NCBI RefSeq assembly: GCF_000518605.1
Contig: NZ_KI912461.1
Location: 1-64,000 of the forward strand
DNA: 64,000 nt
DNA from: Shewanella fidelis ATCC BAA-318
GTDB lineage: Bacteria; Pseudomonadota; Gammaproteobacteria; Enterobacterales; Shewanellaceae
Direction of reading: 5' to 3'
The stretch's first letter is position 1. The number at the start of each line of letters is the position of its first letter. Shown piece after piece: positions 1 through 8,316 of the stretch. Position numbers and translations under genes: made by a program. The notes under the pieces are model-generated. The model had not been told where the DNA came from. It ran no database searches and saw nothing but the letters and a program-made list of their open reading frames with translations.

Positions 1-4
1 CTCG

Positions 5-86
5 GAGATAAATTATTAGCTAGCGCAACTATTTATCTCTATTTGCACATTCTTATGGCGACCTCATTAGGTCGCCATTTTTTTAT
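5..86 (+). ncRNA. Candidate structured RNA, copy 1 (two hairpins, U-tract)
   Basis: Two hairpins in a row. The first has a 9-bp stem (GAGATAAAT at 5-13 with ATTTATCTC at 31-39) around a loop holding AGCTAGCGCAAC. The second (ATGGCGACCT at 55-64 with AGGTCGCCAT at 69-78) runs into seven T residues and looks like an intrinsic terminator on the plus strand. A near copy lies at 355-435. The shape suits a short terminated RNA, but a gene ending upstream of the window could also use this as its terminator. I recognise no known RNA family. Confidence 0.4.
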
Positions 87-88
87 GC

Positions 89-354
89 TGATTTAGCCAT
101 CGATATAAGCGCAACGACTTTACAATTTCACCTAATAAAAACCACTAAAAGCAGACGGTTACTAAGTTTATAAAATTAAATTTCGATTTTTTTACTAAAG
201 TTGGGAACTAACTAAGATTTATCGACTCTGAATATATGAACCGATTCTGGTTAAGCGGGCTACGAGGTTTCAAAACTGAGGTATCTTGCTTAACACTAGC
301 TAAGTTTCATTGTTCATCATCATTCCCTTGGTACTCCAATTAGGTTTACCTTTA
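89..354. other. Spacer between the two structured elements, no gene seen
   Basis: About 265 bases of AT-rich sequence without a convincing reading frame. It must hold any promoter of the second element. I see no strong sigma70 pair; TTGCTT near 287 is a weak -35 candidate without a good -10 partner. Confidence 0.4.
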
Positions 355-435
355 GAGATAAATTGTCAGCTAGCGCAACCCTTTATCTCTATTTTAAATT
401 GTTATGGCAACCTGATTAGGTTGCCATTTTTTTAT
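355..435 (+). ncRNA. Candidate structured RNA, copy 2 (two hairpins, U-tract)
   Basis: Second copy of the element at 5-86. The stem GAGATAAA (355-362) pairs with TTTATCTC (382-389) around the same AGCTAGCGCAAC loop. The stem ATGGCAACCT (404-413) pairs with AGGTTGCCAT (418-427) and is followed by a T run. A G-C pair of copy 1 is an A-T pair here, so pairing is kept while sequence changes. The minus-strand aminopeptidase gene ends at 444, so the hairpin may also terminate that transcript, although the T run favours plus-strand use. Confidence 0.4.
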
Positions 436-443
436 CTTCTCTG

Positions 444-2228
444 TTACTGCAATAACTGCTGATCTAGCATCACCACAATCGATGGGTGATAGCCTTCACG
501 CGCTTTAGCATAGATTTGCTTAGCCTGTACTTCAAAGCCCGCTTTTAATAACTCTGCATAAAGTGGCTTAACAAACTTGCCACGACCAATTTTTACTAAG
601 TAAGCCGCAACAGCTTCGAGCACCACTTGATATTCATTACGAATAGCGACCCTAAACCAATCGCAAGCGATTTCGGCATTAGTTGATTGAGTAAAGTTAA
701 ACTGATTATCTAAGTCGACCAGTGCTTGATGAGATAACTTCTGCGGCAAATGAGTTAAAAAATACTGCCAGTGGTGAACTCGCCAACCTTGCGTCATTAG
801 ACTCGCAGCCGATGCCCCATCATCAAACGCTTTTAATGCCATAATCACTTTATCTAAACTGGTAGATGTTGGCTCTACATACCAGCTTGGCATCCCTTCA
901 CCATATATCCACTCAAGTAACTCTGCTTCAGTGATCTTGTCAGCATGCTCAAGTAACAATGTCTGCTTGGCGTAACTCACAAACGTTTCAGTAGTGATGG
1001 CTTCAAATGCAAATCTTTGCACATATTGGAATAGAAACTTATCGAAAGCTTCACGACCAAGGCGTCGTTCTAAATCATGTACAAACATGGAGGCTTTATC
1101 ATAAGTAAAACGGTTAAAAGCTTCATTCGGATCTTGCTGCTGCATATTGGCTGGCAGTGTCTGCGCAGTAAGCGCGGTACTCGCTATAGCCTCATATAAG
1201 CGACCATGTTCTAATACCACTTCTAGCTCAGCCTGCTCTTTGCCATAAACAGCTTCAACAATGCGATTGGTAAAGTAGGTAGTAAAACCTTCATTAAGCC
1301 AAAGATCACGCCACGTCGCATTGCTGACCAAGTTACCGGTCCACGAATGCGCAAGTTCATGTGCTACGGTTGATACTAAACTCTTATCACCTGCAATCAA
1401 TGTCGGCGTCATAAACGCAAGCCTTGGGTTTTCCATTCCCCCAAAAGGAAAACTTGGCGGCAGTACTATCATGTCATAGCGCCCCCACGGATAAGGCCCT
1501 AATAGAGACTCTGCGACTTCAACCATGCTTTCAGTGTCTTCAAACTCAATAGCGGCACTGTCTATAATCTCTGGCTCGGCATAAACACCTGTTCTTGACC
1601 CTAGCTTTGCGAATGCTAACTCACCAACGGCGATCGCTAACAGGTGCGTCGGCATCGGTTTTTCCATAGAGAATGTGAATTGACCAGTTAACTCTACCTC
1701 TGCATCATTCAATGCACTCATCACCACTCGCATGCCTTTTGGCGCGGTAATAACAGCATCGAAAGTTATCCGTGCTTTCGGCGTATCTTGCAGCGGGATC
1801 CAACTACGGGCGTTAATTGGCTGCGATTGACTAAAAAGAAATGGTAAAGATTTACCACTGGTTTGCTGTGGTGTTAACCACTGTAACCCTTGAGCATTTA
1901 CCGAAGTACGATAGCGAATAGTGACTGATTGAGTTGCTGGTAATAATTGAATGTTGAGGCGCTGACCTAAAGTTACATCATGTTTATCAATACTATATTC
2001 AAGTTGCTGCTCACCATTGCCATACACAACTTCGATAAGGAGATCTCGACTATCTAACCACAGTTCAGTTGTTTTCTTATCAATGAACTCCAGTTGTAAT
2101 TCAACTTGGCCAACTAACTGCTTTGCAGCAAAATCGACATCAAGCAATAACGACAAGTGAGTTACTTTCACCTGATCAGAATTAGCAAACGAGTGATAAT
2201 CATGGTTATTATCCCACAGCTTCAACAT
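444..2228 (-). CDS. M1 family zinc aminopeptidase, leukotriene A4 hydrolase-like
   Basis: Zinc metallopeptidase of 594 residues that should remove N-terminal amino acids from peptides. The N-terminal 200 residues are the beta-rich M1 domain. The substrate-binding loop GGMEN is at 263-267, the zinc motif HELAH at 290-294, and the third ligand lies in NEG (Glu313). The sequences around these motifs (PPSFPFGGMENPRL, HSWTGNLV, WLNEGFTTYF) match the leukotriene A4 hydrolase/aminopeptidase B branch of M1 rather than PepN. The C-terminal third is helical, as in that branch. No signal peptide is visible, so it is probably cytoplasmic. The start follows an AAGGAT ribosome site. It is transcribed alone. 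Family is confident; physiological substrate is unknown. Confidence 0.9.
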   Translation of the reverse strand: MLKLWDNNHDYHSFANSDQVKVTHLSLLLDVDFAAKQLVGQVELQLEFIDKKTTELWLDSRDLLIEVVYGNGEQQLEYSIDKHDVTLGQRLNIQLLPATQSVTIRYRTSVNAQGLQWLTPQQTSGKSLPFLFSQSQPINARSWIPLQDTPKARITFDAVITAPKGMRVVMSALNDAEVELTGQFTFSMEKPMPTHLLAIAVGELAFAKLGSRTGVYAEPEIIDSAAIEFEDTESMVEVAESLLGPYPWGRYDMIVLPPSFPFGGMENPRLAFMTPTLIAGDKSLVSTVAHELAHSWTGNLVSNATWRDLWLNEGFTTYFTNRIVEAVYGKEQAELEVVLEHGRLYEAIASTALTAQTLPANMQQQDPNEAFNRFTYDKASMFVHDLERRLGREAFDKFLFQYVQRFAFEAITTETFVSYAKQTLLLEHADKITEAELLEWIYGEGMPSWYVEPTSTSLDKVIMALKAFDDGASAASLMTQGWRVHHWQYFLTHLPQKLSHQALVDLDNQFNFTQSTNAEIACDWFRVAIRNEYQVVLEAVAAYLVKIGRGKFVKPLYAELLKAGFEVQAKQIYAKAREGYHPSIVVMLDQQLLQ

Positions 2229-2370
2229 GGTACATCCTTATAATTAATAAGTTTTGGGTCAGATTTTACCGCGATTTTTTGAGCGGAAAAAAGCCTAGTT
2301 TGACTTCAACCGAGCGAAATGAAACACTTGTGGATATTGTATGCAAAATAATAAATTAGAGAAACCCTAG

Positions 2371-3252
2371 ATGAAAACTCAATTCAGCATAACAGCACTG
2401 GCGTTTGTTTCATTAACCTCTATCGATGCGCAAGCACAGCAAAACAGCATAGAGGATGTCCTTAGCCAAAATCACGCCTGTAGCGATACCATAGTTATTC
2501 GCTCTCAAGCCTTAACTAAAGCACAAATCAATGCCGCTTGTAAGTTACTGCAAACACAAGAGGCTAACTTCCACCAGCTGTTCGGCACCCTAAATAAACC
2601 GGTTGCTAATGATAATAACCACAGCATGCGTGCTAATGTTTACCACTCGAGAGAAGATTATGTCGAGCATGTAACCAATCACTTTGATGTGCCTAGTGAC
2701 AACGGCGGCATGTATTTAGAGGGATTACCTTGGAAGGAAGGCAACCAAGCAGAGTTTGTAGCCTATGAGAAAAAAGGCCAAGTATGGAACTTAGCCCATG
2801 AATATGTACATTATCTTGATGGACGCTTTAATCTCTATGGCGATTTTTGCCTATCATTACACGACTCACACTCTGGTCCTGAGTATTGCCCTAAACCTGC
2901 ACCACTCTATCCCCACACGGTTTGGTGGAGTGAAGGTATAGCAGAATATATCTCTGCAGGTGACAACAACCCTAAAGCTATCGCATTAATTGGCAATGGC
3001 ACTCAATATCCATTAAGTGAAATTTTTAATACCAGTTATGAGCATAATGGCGGCACAGACAGAGTCTACCGCTGGGGATATTTAGCTGTACGCTTTTTGA
3101 TTGAACAGCACAAAGACAAAGTTGACACTATGCTAGGCTTTACTCGAACCGGTGATTACCCAAGGTATCAAGCACTACTAACAAGCTGGGGCACCAGTAT
3201 GGATGCCGAGTTTGATGCGTGGTTAAAACAACTAAAAGCGAATAATAAATAA
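2371..3252 (+). CDS. Short secreted M9-type collagenase-like metalloprotease
   Basis: 293 residues beginning with a signal peptide (cleavage probably after AQA, near residue 22). HEYVHYLDGRF at 143-153 is the hallmark of the microbial collagenase (M9) catalytic domain: His143 and His147 bind zinc and Glu144 is catalytic. WWSEGIAEYI supplies the likely third ligand, Glu188. Vibrio and Clostridium collagenases are usually more than 600 residues, with a large N-terminal activator domain and C-terminal collagen-binding domains. Here only the catalytic core is present, so collagen cleavage is uncertain and a general secreted peptidase is plausible. Cysteines such as C37, C57 and C160 may form disulfides. 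A bidirectional terminator follows directly. Confidence 0.8.
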   Translation: MKTQFSITALAFVSLTSIDAQAQQNSIEDVLSQNHACSDTIVIRSQALTKAQINAACKLLQTQEANFHQLFGTLNKPVANDNNHSMRANVYHSREDYVEHVTNHFDVPSDNGGMYLEGLPWKEGNQAEFVAYEKKGQVWNLAHEYVHYLDGRFNLYGDFCLSLHDSHSGPEYCPKPAPLYPHTVWWSEGIAEYISAGDNNPKAIALIGNGTQYPLSEIFNTSYEHNGGTDRVYRWGYLAVRFLIEQHKDKVDTMLGFTRTGDYPRYQALLTSWGTSMDAEFDAWLKQLKANNK

Positions 3253-3258
3253 CTAACT

Positions 3259-3285
3259 AAAAAGGCCTCTATTGAGGCCTTTTTA
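3259..3285. terminator. Bidirectional intrinsic terminator
   Basis: AAAGGCCTC (3261-3269) pairs with GAGGCCTTT (3274-3282), with A and T runs outside the stem. It lies between the convergent M9 protease and pstS genes and can serve both. Confidence 0.8.
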
Positions 3286-3303
3286 ATGACAAAGTATTAC
3301 CCT

Positions 3304-4275
3304 TTAAAGGCGAATACCTGCTTTTTCTAAATCTTTTGCAATTACGCTACGTGGCAGTGCTACGTATCCGTCTTTTTCTACAATTTGCTGACCTTGCTTA
3401 GATAGCACGTAACGAATGAACTCACGATCCATTGGTGCTAAATCTTTGTTCGGGTGCTTGTTTACGTACACATATAGGTAACGAGATAGCGGGTATTTAC
3501 CTGTTGCAGCATTTTCAGCTGTTGCTGCAACATAGTTGGTACCCTTCTTAGAAACTGCAACCGCTTTAACGCCCGCAGTTTTATAACCAATCCCTGAGTA
3601 GCCAATCGCGTTTAATGACTGAGATACTGACTGAACTACAGATGCAGAACCCGGTTGCTCATTGACGTTCGCTTTAAAGTCACCTTTGCAAAGTGCTTTT
3701 TTCTTAAAGTAACCGTAAGTTCCAGATACAGAGTTACGACCATAAAGCTGAATATCTTTAGCAGCCCAGTTTCCATCTAACCCTGCTTCACCCCAGCGAG
3801 TAATATCGCCGCCACCACATTTATCAGTTGAAGAGAAGATGCCATCAATTTGCTCGATGCTCATCCCTTCAATTGGGTTATCTTTATGAACAAAAACAGC
3901 TAGTGCATCGATTGCAACGCGAATTGCTGTTGGCTGATAGCCATAATGTTTTTCAAATGCTTCAACTTCATTTGGCTTCATCTTGCGGCTCATTGGGCCG
4001 AACTGAGAAGTACCTTCAGTCAAAGCTGGTGGCGCAGTTGAAGAGCCTGCAGCTTGGATCTGGATATTTACGTTTGGATAAAGCTGCTTAAAATCTTCCG
4101 CCCATAACGTCATCATATTCGCCAGCGTATCAGAGCCAACAGAAGATAAGTTACCAGACACACCACTTGTCTTTTCATAAGTTGGTAAAGACTGGTCGAT
4201 TTCAGCCATTGATGCTGCAGAAAATACAGTCGCTGCAGTAAAGCTTACCGCGCCAACAAGTTGTTTCAGTTTCAT
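3304..4275 (-). CDS. pstS: Phosphate ABC transporter substrate-binding protein PstS
   Basis: 323-residue periplasmic phosphate-binding protein with a signal peptide ending near AASMA (residue 24). The mature start contains GNLSSVGSDTLANMM, the first phosphate-binding loop of the PstS family, followed by the AAGSSTAPPALTEG region and SVSGTYGYFKKKALCKGDF. It would bind phosphate for a PstCAB transporter, but pstCAB is not in the window. A GGAGC ribosome site precedes the start. Upstream lie 11-bp-phased Pho boxes (4321-4376), so induction by PhoB on phosphate starvation is likely. It is downstream of phoB and phoR on the same strand but separated from phoR by a terminator. Confidence 0.9.
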   Translation of the reverse strand: MKLKQLVGAVSFTAATVFSAASMAEIDQSLPTYEKTSGVSGNLSSVGSDTLANMMTLWAEDFKQLYPNVNIQIQAAGSSTAPPALTEGTSQFGPMSRKMKPNEVEAFEKHYGYQPTAIRVAIDALAVFVHKDNPIEGMSIEQIDGIFSSTDKCGGGDITRWGEAGLDGNWAAKDIQLYGRNSVSGTYGYFKKKALCKGDFKANVNEQPGSASVVQSVSQSLNAIGYSGIGYKTAGVKAVAVSKKGTNYVAATAENAATGKYPLSRYLYVYVNKHPNKDLAPMDREFIRYVLSKQGQQIVEKDGYVALPRSVIAKDLEKAGIRL

Positions 4276-4320
4276 TCTTTGCTCCAGTGTTTATCTATCT
4301 TGGTTTCTTAAAACGCTGTC

Positions 4321-4376
4321 AGTATTGACTTGCTTGATGACAAGTCTATTACTCATAAATGACACTTCGATGACAA
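4321..4376 (-). promoter_or_regulatory. Tandem Pho boxes upstream of pstS
   Basis: On the minus strand TGTCAT occurs at 4370-4375, 4359-4364 and 4337-4342, that is 11 and 22 bp apart, with a degraded repeat in the intervening phase and AAGTCA one phase further on. PhoB dimers bind 11-bp direct repeats of CTGTCAT-like sequence, so this is a good PhoB operator. It lies 60-100 bp upstream of the pstS start. Confidence 0.8.
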
Positions 4377-4402
4377 ACTTAACTAATTTCAGCTTATTTA
4401 TA

Positions 4403-4427
4403 AAAAAACAGGCAAAAGCCTGTTTTT
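4403..4427 (-). terminator. Intrinsic terminator of phoR
   Basis: AAAAACAGGC pairs with GCCTGTTTTT around AAAA just beyond the phoR stop, with T runs on both strands. It insulates phoR from the pstS promoter. Confidence 0.75.
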
Positions 4428-4459
4428 ATATGAAATTTATTTTAACGCTTAATGTCGTC

Positions 4460-5758
4460 TTAAGGGTTATAGTCGATCAGGTTCGGGGAAATAACAAAGC
4501 TAAAAGTACTCCCCTTGCCCAGTTGGCTGGCAATATTTAGTTCACTTTGATGATTATTCAACGCATGCTTAGTGATTGCCAGCCCAAGGCCTGTGCCACC
4601 ACTTTGTCTTGAGCGTGCGCTGTCGACTCGATAGAAGCGCTCCGTTAAACGACCAATGTGTTGCGGCGCAATCCCCTCGCCAGTATCTTTCACGCTAAAC
4701 AAACCACCTGAAGCTATTTTGCGCCAACTAATATCAACTTTACCGCCAGGCTCAGTATAACGAATAGCATTAGATATTAAGTTTGAACACACACTTCTGA
4801 GCTGCAACTCATTACCATAAACGTCTAAGCCCGGCTCACAATAGAAAGTCACCTCATATTGATCTTGCGCCAGTGCAAGCGCCTCATCTCGTAAAATGTT
4901 CATCATTTGTGACATGTTTACTTTGGTTTCTAAGTTAACATCACTGGCATCTTCAATTCGTGACAACGCCAATAACTGCTCAACCATAGAGCGCATACGT
5001 GTCGTTTGCTGCTGCATCTGCTCCATAGCACGTAAATTTGGTGAATCAGGCTCAGCCATTGACTGCATCATCTCCAAGTAACCTTGTAGCACAGTTAACG
5101 GGGTTTTTAGCTCATGGGACACATTAGCGACGAACTCTTTTCGCATGCCTTCAAGTTGCCTAACTCTGGTGATATCACGGGCAATAAGCAATAACTGCCC
5201 AGCACCATAACCCATAATCCGGATCTCAAGAATATGACCATCTGATTGCGGTGATGGTAATTCCAGTGGTTCTTGATATTCATTATTTTTTAGATAAGCA
5301 GAAAAGTCAGGATGGCGAATTAGATTATCAATACGTTGGCCGTTATCTTGAGGCCAGACAAAGCCTAATAGCAACTGAGCGAGCTTATTACACCACAGAA
5401 TATTATGCTCTGAATCTAGCACCACGGCAGCATCGGGTAAGGCTTCTGCGCCCTGTCTAAAGCGCCCCAGCAAAAAAGCTAATTGCGAAACGCGTTTACG
5501 GTTTTTACCTTGTAAGCGATATATACCGTTAAACACCCCTTCCCAGCTGCCTTTGCCATTAGGTGGCGTTAAGCGACGGTCATGCCAGAGCCAAAAATTT
5601 AACCTTGAAAGCTGACGATAATGCCAAACTAATAGACAAACACAGCCAAATAGCAATATCCACAACACTTCTCCGAGTAATAGCCCAACGGCTAAGCAAA
5701 GTGTTAAATAAATTGCTAAATGAGAAACTAAGCGGTACCCAGAATATGAATCAAACAT
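4460..5758 (-). CDS. phoR: Phosphate regulon sensor histidine kinase PhoR
   Basis: 432-residue inner-membrane sensor kinase. Two closely spaced hydrophobic segments lie in residues 10-46. A charged linker and a PAS domain follow (about 100-195), then the H-box VSHELKTPLT with phosphorylatable His215. The ATPase domain shows the N-box NLISNAIRY, DTGEGI and GGTGLGLAI. The lack of a large periplasmic domain is typical of PhoR, which senses phosphate through PstSCAB/PhoU. It should phosphorylate PhoB. It lies about 290 bp downstream of phoB, a wider gap than usual, and I see no clear ribosome site before the start. Confidence 0.9.
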   Translation of the reverse strand: MFDSYSGYRLVSHLAIYLTLCLAVGLLLGEVLWILLFGCVCLLVWHYRQLSRLNFWLWHDRRLTPPNGKGSWEGVFNGIYRLQGKNRKRVSQLAFLLGRFRQGAEALPDAAVVLDSEHNILWCNKLAQLLLGFVWPQDNGQRIDNLIRHPDFSAYLKNNEYQEPLELPSPQSDGHILEIRIMGYGAGQLLLIARDITRVRQLEGMRKEFVANVSHELKTPLTVLQGYLEMMQSMAEPDSPNLRAMEQMQQQTTRMRSMVEQLLALSRIEDASDVNLETKVNMSQMMNILRDEALALAQDQYEVTFYCEPGLDVYGNELQLRSVCSNLISNAIRYTEPGGKVDISWRKIASGGLFSVKDTGEGIAPQHIGRLTERFYRVDSARSRQSGGTGLGLAITKHALNNHQSELNIASQLGKGSTFSFVISPNLIDYNP

Positions 5759-5967
5759 ATTAAACCAATATCACGACCATATAGGAGGAATAGGCACAAG
5801 ATAGCGTAAAAGCAAACTCATGCATATGAGAGCAATAATAATCATATTTTTTACACTATTCATTAAGTTAGCACTCAAACGTTAATCTGTAACCTGCTAA
5901 TGCTTGTATAGCGCCTCTGTTACACTCTCAGCTTAGAGTGAAAATGAACTTGTAGCACTCATACATT

Positions 5968-6014
5968 AAGAGCCTCTGTGTCATTATTTTAAAACAACAT
6001 CAATGAGGCTCTAC
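5968..6014. other. Hairpin in the phoB-phoR gap
   Basis: AGAGCCTC pairs with GAGGCTCT across a loop of about 30 bases; a smaller hairpin (CACTCT with AGAGTG) lies near 5923-5941. Neither has a T run, so these may be attenuating or processing structures. No reading frame in the 290-bp gap looks real. Confidence 0.3.
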
Positions 6015-6048
6015 TCTCTAACTCAATTAAATACTTGTACTTGTAAAA

Positions 6049-6738
6049 CTAAAGTCTGGTTGAAAAACGATAGCCCGCGCCACGAACAGTCTGAATCAAT
6101 CTGTCATGTCCAGAATGAGTAACTGCTTTACGTAAACGCCTGATATGCACATCAACAGTACGATCTTCAACATACACATTAGTCCCCCACACATTATCGA
6201 GTAATTGTTCGCGGCTATACACTCGCTCTTGGTGAGTCATAAAAAAGTGCAGTAAGCGAAACTCTGTCGGTCCCATATCTAGCACTTGGTCGCCAACAGT
6301 TACACGATGACTAACAGGATCTAATTGCAGCCCTTGTACATCAATTGGATCTTCTAAACATGTTGGTGCACTGCGGCGCATAACCGCTTTAATTCGAGCG
6401 ACTAGCTCTTTAGGCGAGAACGGCTTAGTAATAAAATCGTCTGCCCCGACTTCGAGCCCACGGACTTTATCTTCCTCTTCACCACGAGCAGTCAACATTA
6501 TGATCGGTATATGACGAGTAAATTCATCTTGACGCAAGCGCTTAGCTAGTTGAATGCCACTGCCACCAGGGAACATCCAATCAAGCAATACTAGATCTGG
6601 ATACGGCTCTGTTAGCATATCTAATGCTGAGTCATAATCCTCGGCAGCCACTGTGGTATAACCGTGCTGCTCCAAAACAAAAGTCAACATCTCGCGGATG
6701 GCTAACTCATCTTCAACTATCAAAATCCGTGCAGTCAT
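6049..6738 (-). CDS. phoB: Phosphate regulon response regulator PhoB
   Basis: 229-residue OmpR/PhoB-type response regulator. The receiver domain (1-120) has the acidic pair at Glu9/Asp10, the phosphoacceptor Asp53 in LLDWMFPGGSG, and the conserved Lys in ITKPFSPKEL. The C-terminal winged-helix domain (130-229) ends in RTVDVHIRRLRKAV and GAGYRFS, typical of PhoB. It would activate pstS, the adjacent porin and probably its own gene under phosphate limitation. A Pho-box-like site lies about 40 bp upstream. The weak AGAAG ribosome site is the only one available. Confidence 0.93.
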   Translation of the reverse strand: MTARILIVEDELAIREMLTFVLEQHGYTTVAAEDYDSALDMLTEPYPDLVLLDWMFPGGSGIQLAKRLRQDEFTRHIPIIMLTARGEEEDKVRGLEVGADDFITKPFSPKELVARIKAVMRRSAPTCLEDPIDVQGLQLDPVSHRVTVGDQVLDMGPTEFRLLHFFMTHQERVYSREQLLDNVWGTNVYVEDRTVDVHIRRLRKAVTHSGHDRLIQTVRGAGYRFSTRL

Positions 6739-6777
6739 AATCGATCTTCTATCAGTGAATTTCTACGATACTATTAT

Positions 6778-6795
6778 TGGTCACTTTTATGACAT
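6778..6795 (-). promoter_or_regulatory. Candidate Pho box upstream of phoB
   Basis: On the minus strand TGTCAT (6789-6794) is followed 11 bp later by TGACCA (6778-6783): one good and one degenerate PhoB half-repeat. Autoregulation of phoBR is known in other bacteria. The remaining upstream region to 7020 is AT-rich and shows no gene. Confidence 0.5.
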
Positions 6796-7028
6796 TAATA
6801 TGAAACACCAAGATATTTTGCCATATTAATAACTATTTTTGTCATAATTATTATTGGTCGCTTATATATATCTTTAATGCCCTTAATATTAGTTTATTCT
6901 ATCATCAAGCTATCACAGCCAGCCCTAGCAGCTATAACTAATTTTATGACTTAGCTTCAAGGTTAATATTAGCAACAACGCCTTATCCCCTTGATTGATA
7001 GCCAGCTTAACACGCCATTGGTTAGCCA

Positions 7029-7055
7029 CAAAAAAGGGGCTAATTAGCCCCTTTA
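7029..7055 (-). terminator. Intrinsic terminator of the porin gene
   Basis: AAAGGGGC (7033-7040) pairs with GCCCCTTT (7047-7054); on the minus strand the stem runs into a T tract just after the porin stop. Confidence 0.8.
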
Positions 7056-7074
7056 ACATATCTTAGCGTTGAGC

Positions 7075-8025
7075 TTAGAACTTATGCTCAAGTCCTAAAC
7101 CAACGTAGCTGTCGTCGTTATCAAGGTTTTCATAAGAACGGCTAGTGTAAAAAGCAAATAGCTTAGTTGGTTTACCTAACTTGTAATCACCGCCAATAGA
7201 CCAAGAGTCGCCTTTATCTTCCATATCTTGGAACTGAGCTTTAAGCACAATCGCATCTATTTGGTATGCCGCGCTAAGCAAGTAACCTGTTTTGCTTTCA
7301 GCACCCACGATAGCAGTGCCATCTGATGCATAAGTTGCTTCTTGCTGCTGATACATACCACCTAGCTTAAGTCCTGCAATTTTACCTTGAACCGTTGCAC
7401 GCACAACTTCATAACCCTTTACGTCTGAATCGTAAGCAACAGAAGCGTAAATCGGTGATTTTTTAAGACCAGAGTCACCATACATAGCGGCAACACTAAA
7501 ACCATCTTGTGAGTATTGTGAACCAGCGCCATCGGCAGCATATGTTACACCCACTTTAAAACCACTAAATGACGGCGTAATGTAAGTTGCTGTTTGCTCG
7601 ATGCGGTTTTCACCTTTAAATAGGTTTTTCAAATCACCTGATAAATCATTAAACTGGTCAACTTTACCTTGTGATACTTTAAGCATGGTGTCGTTACGAC
7701 CAACAGAGAATGCACCGAAGTTACCTCTTAGGCCTACAAATTGATTACGTGCTTCAAAGTTATCTTTCGACTCATCACCCGTATCGACTTCATATTCAAC
7801 AGTGTAAAACGCTTCTAATGAACTGCTTAGTTCAAACGCCCCCTTAACACCAAAACGAGAAGCATTTGATTGAATTGTTGTCGTTGACTCATCATTCACA
7901 TCATTTGACTGTGCTGTAACATTTAGCTTGCCATATACCGTTAATGGATCGGCAGCGTAAGCTGAAGAAAGAGTTGCTGCAGTTAGCGCAGAAGCGATCA
8001 GAGTTTTACAAAAAACGTTCATCAT
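7075..8025 (-). CDS. Outer-membrane porin, probably phosphate-starvation induced
   Basis: 316-residue general porin. A signal peptide ends at AYA (about residue 24). The mature protein starts with the first beta strand PLTVYGKLNVTAQ and carries ASRFGVKG and FVGLRGNFGAFSVGRNDT, hallmarks of Gram-negative trimeric porins. It ends in a terminal Phe (LGLEHKF), the outer-membrane insertion signal. It neighbours phoB and has a Pho-box-like site about 180 bp upstream, so it may act as a phosphoporin for anion uptake. That role is inferred from context and not from recognised selectivity residues. AAGGATTAA precedes the start. Confidence 0.88.
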   Translation of the reverse strand: MMNVFCKTLIASALTAATLSSAYAADPLTVYGKLNVTAQSNDVNDESTTTIQSNASRFGVKGAFELSSSLEAFYTVEYEVDTGDESKDNFEARNQFVGLRGNFGAFSVGRNDTMLKVSQGKVDQFNDLSGDLKNLFKGENRIEQTATYITPSFSGFKVGVTYAADGAGSQYSQDGFSVAAMYGDSGLKKSPIYASVAYDSDVKGYEVVRATVQGKIAGLKLGGMYQQQEATYASDGTAIVGAESKTGYLLSAAYQIDAIVLKAQFQDMEDKGDSWSIGGDYKLGKPTKLFAFYTSRSYENLDNDDSYVGLGLEHKF

Positions 8026-8202
8026 TTAATCCTTTTGACGTTATTCGTCTTGGTTATTGGTTTGGACGAGCGCCATAATGAAGATGGAATGTTGCATTTT
8101 TATTTCAGTAAAACATGAATCAAGTTGATAACGCTTAGAAGCAGAGGGACAAATATGCCACAACCTAGTGCTATCAAGGCTTTGAGAATAAGCTATAGAA
8201 AT

Positions 8203-8222
8203 ATGACACTTTGATGAAATGT
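8203..8222 (-). promoter_or_regulatory. Candidate Pho box upstream of the porin
   Basis: On the minus strand TTTCAT (8214-8219) and TGTCAT (8203-8208) are exactly 11 bp apart, as in the PhoB consensus. The distance to the start codon implies a long leader or a promoter well downstream of the box. Confidence 0.55.
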
Positions 8223-8316
8223 CATTTCAATTCAATTTAGGCAATCTATTTGGCGGTTTACCCGAACCCCACAATGGCTTACACTGCGGCTTTAATTTTG
8301 ACTGAGCACTAAATCT

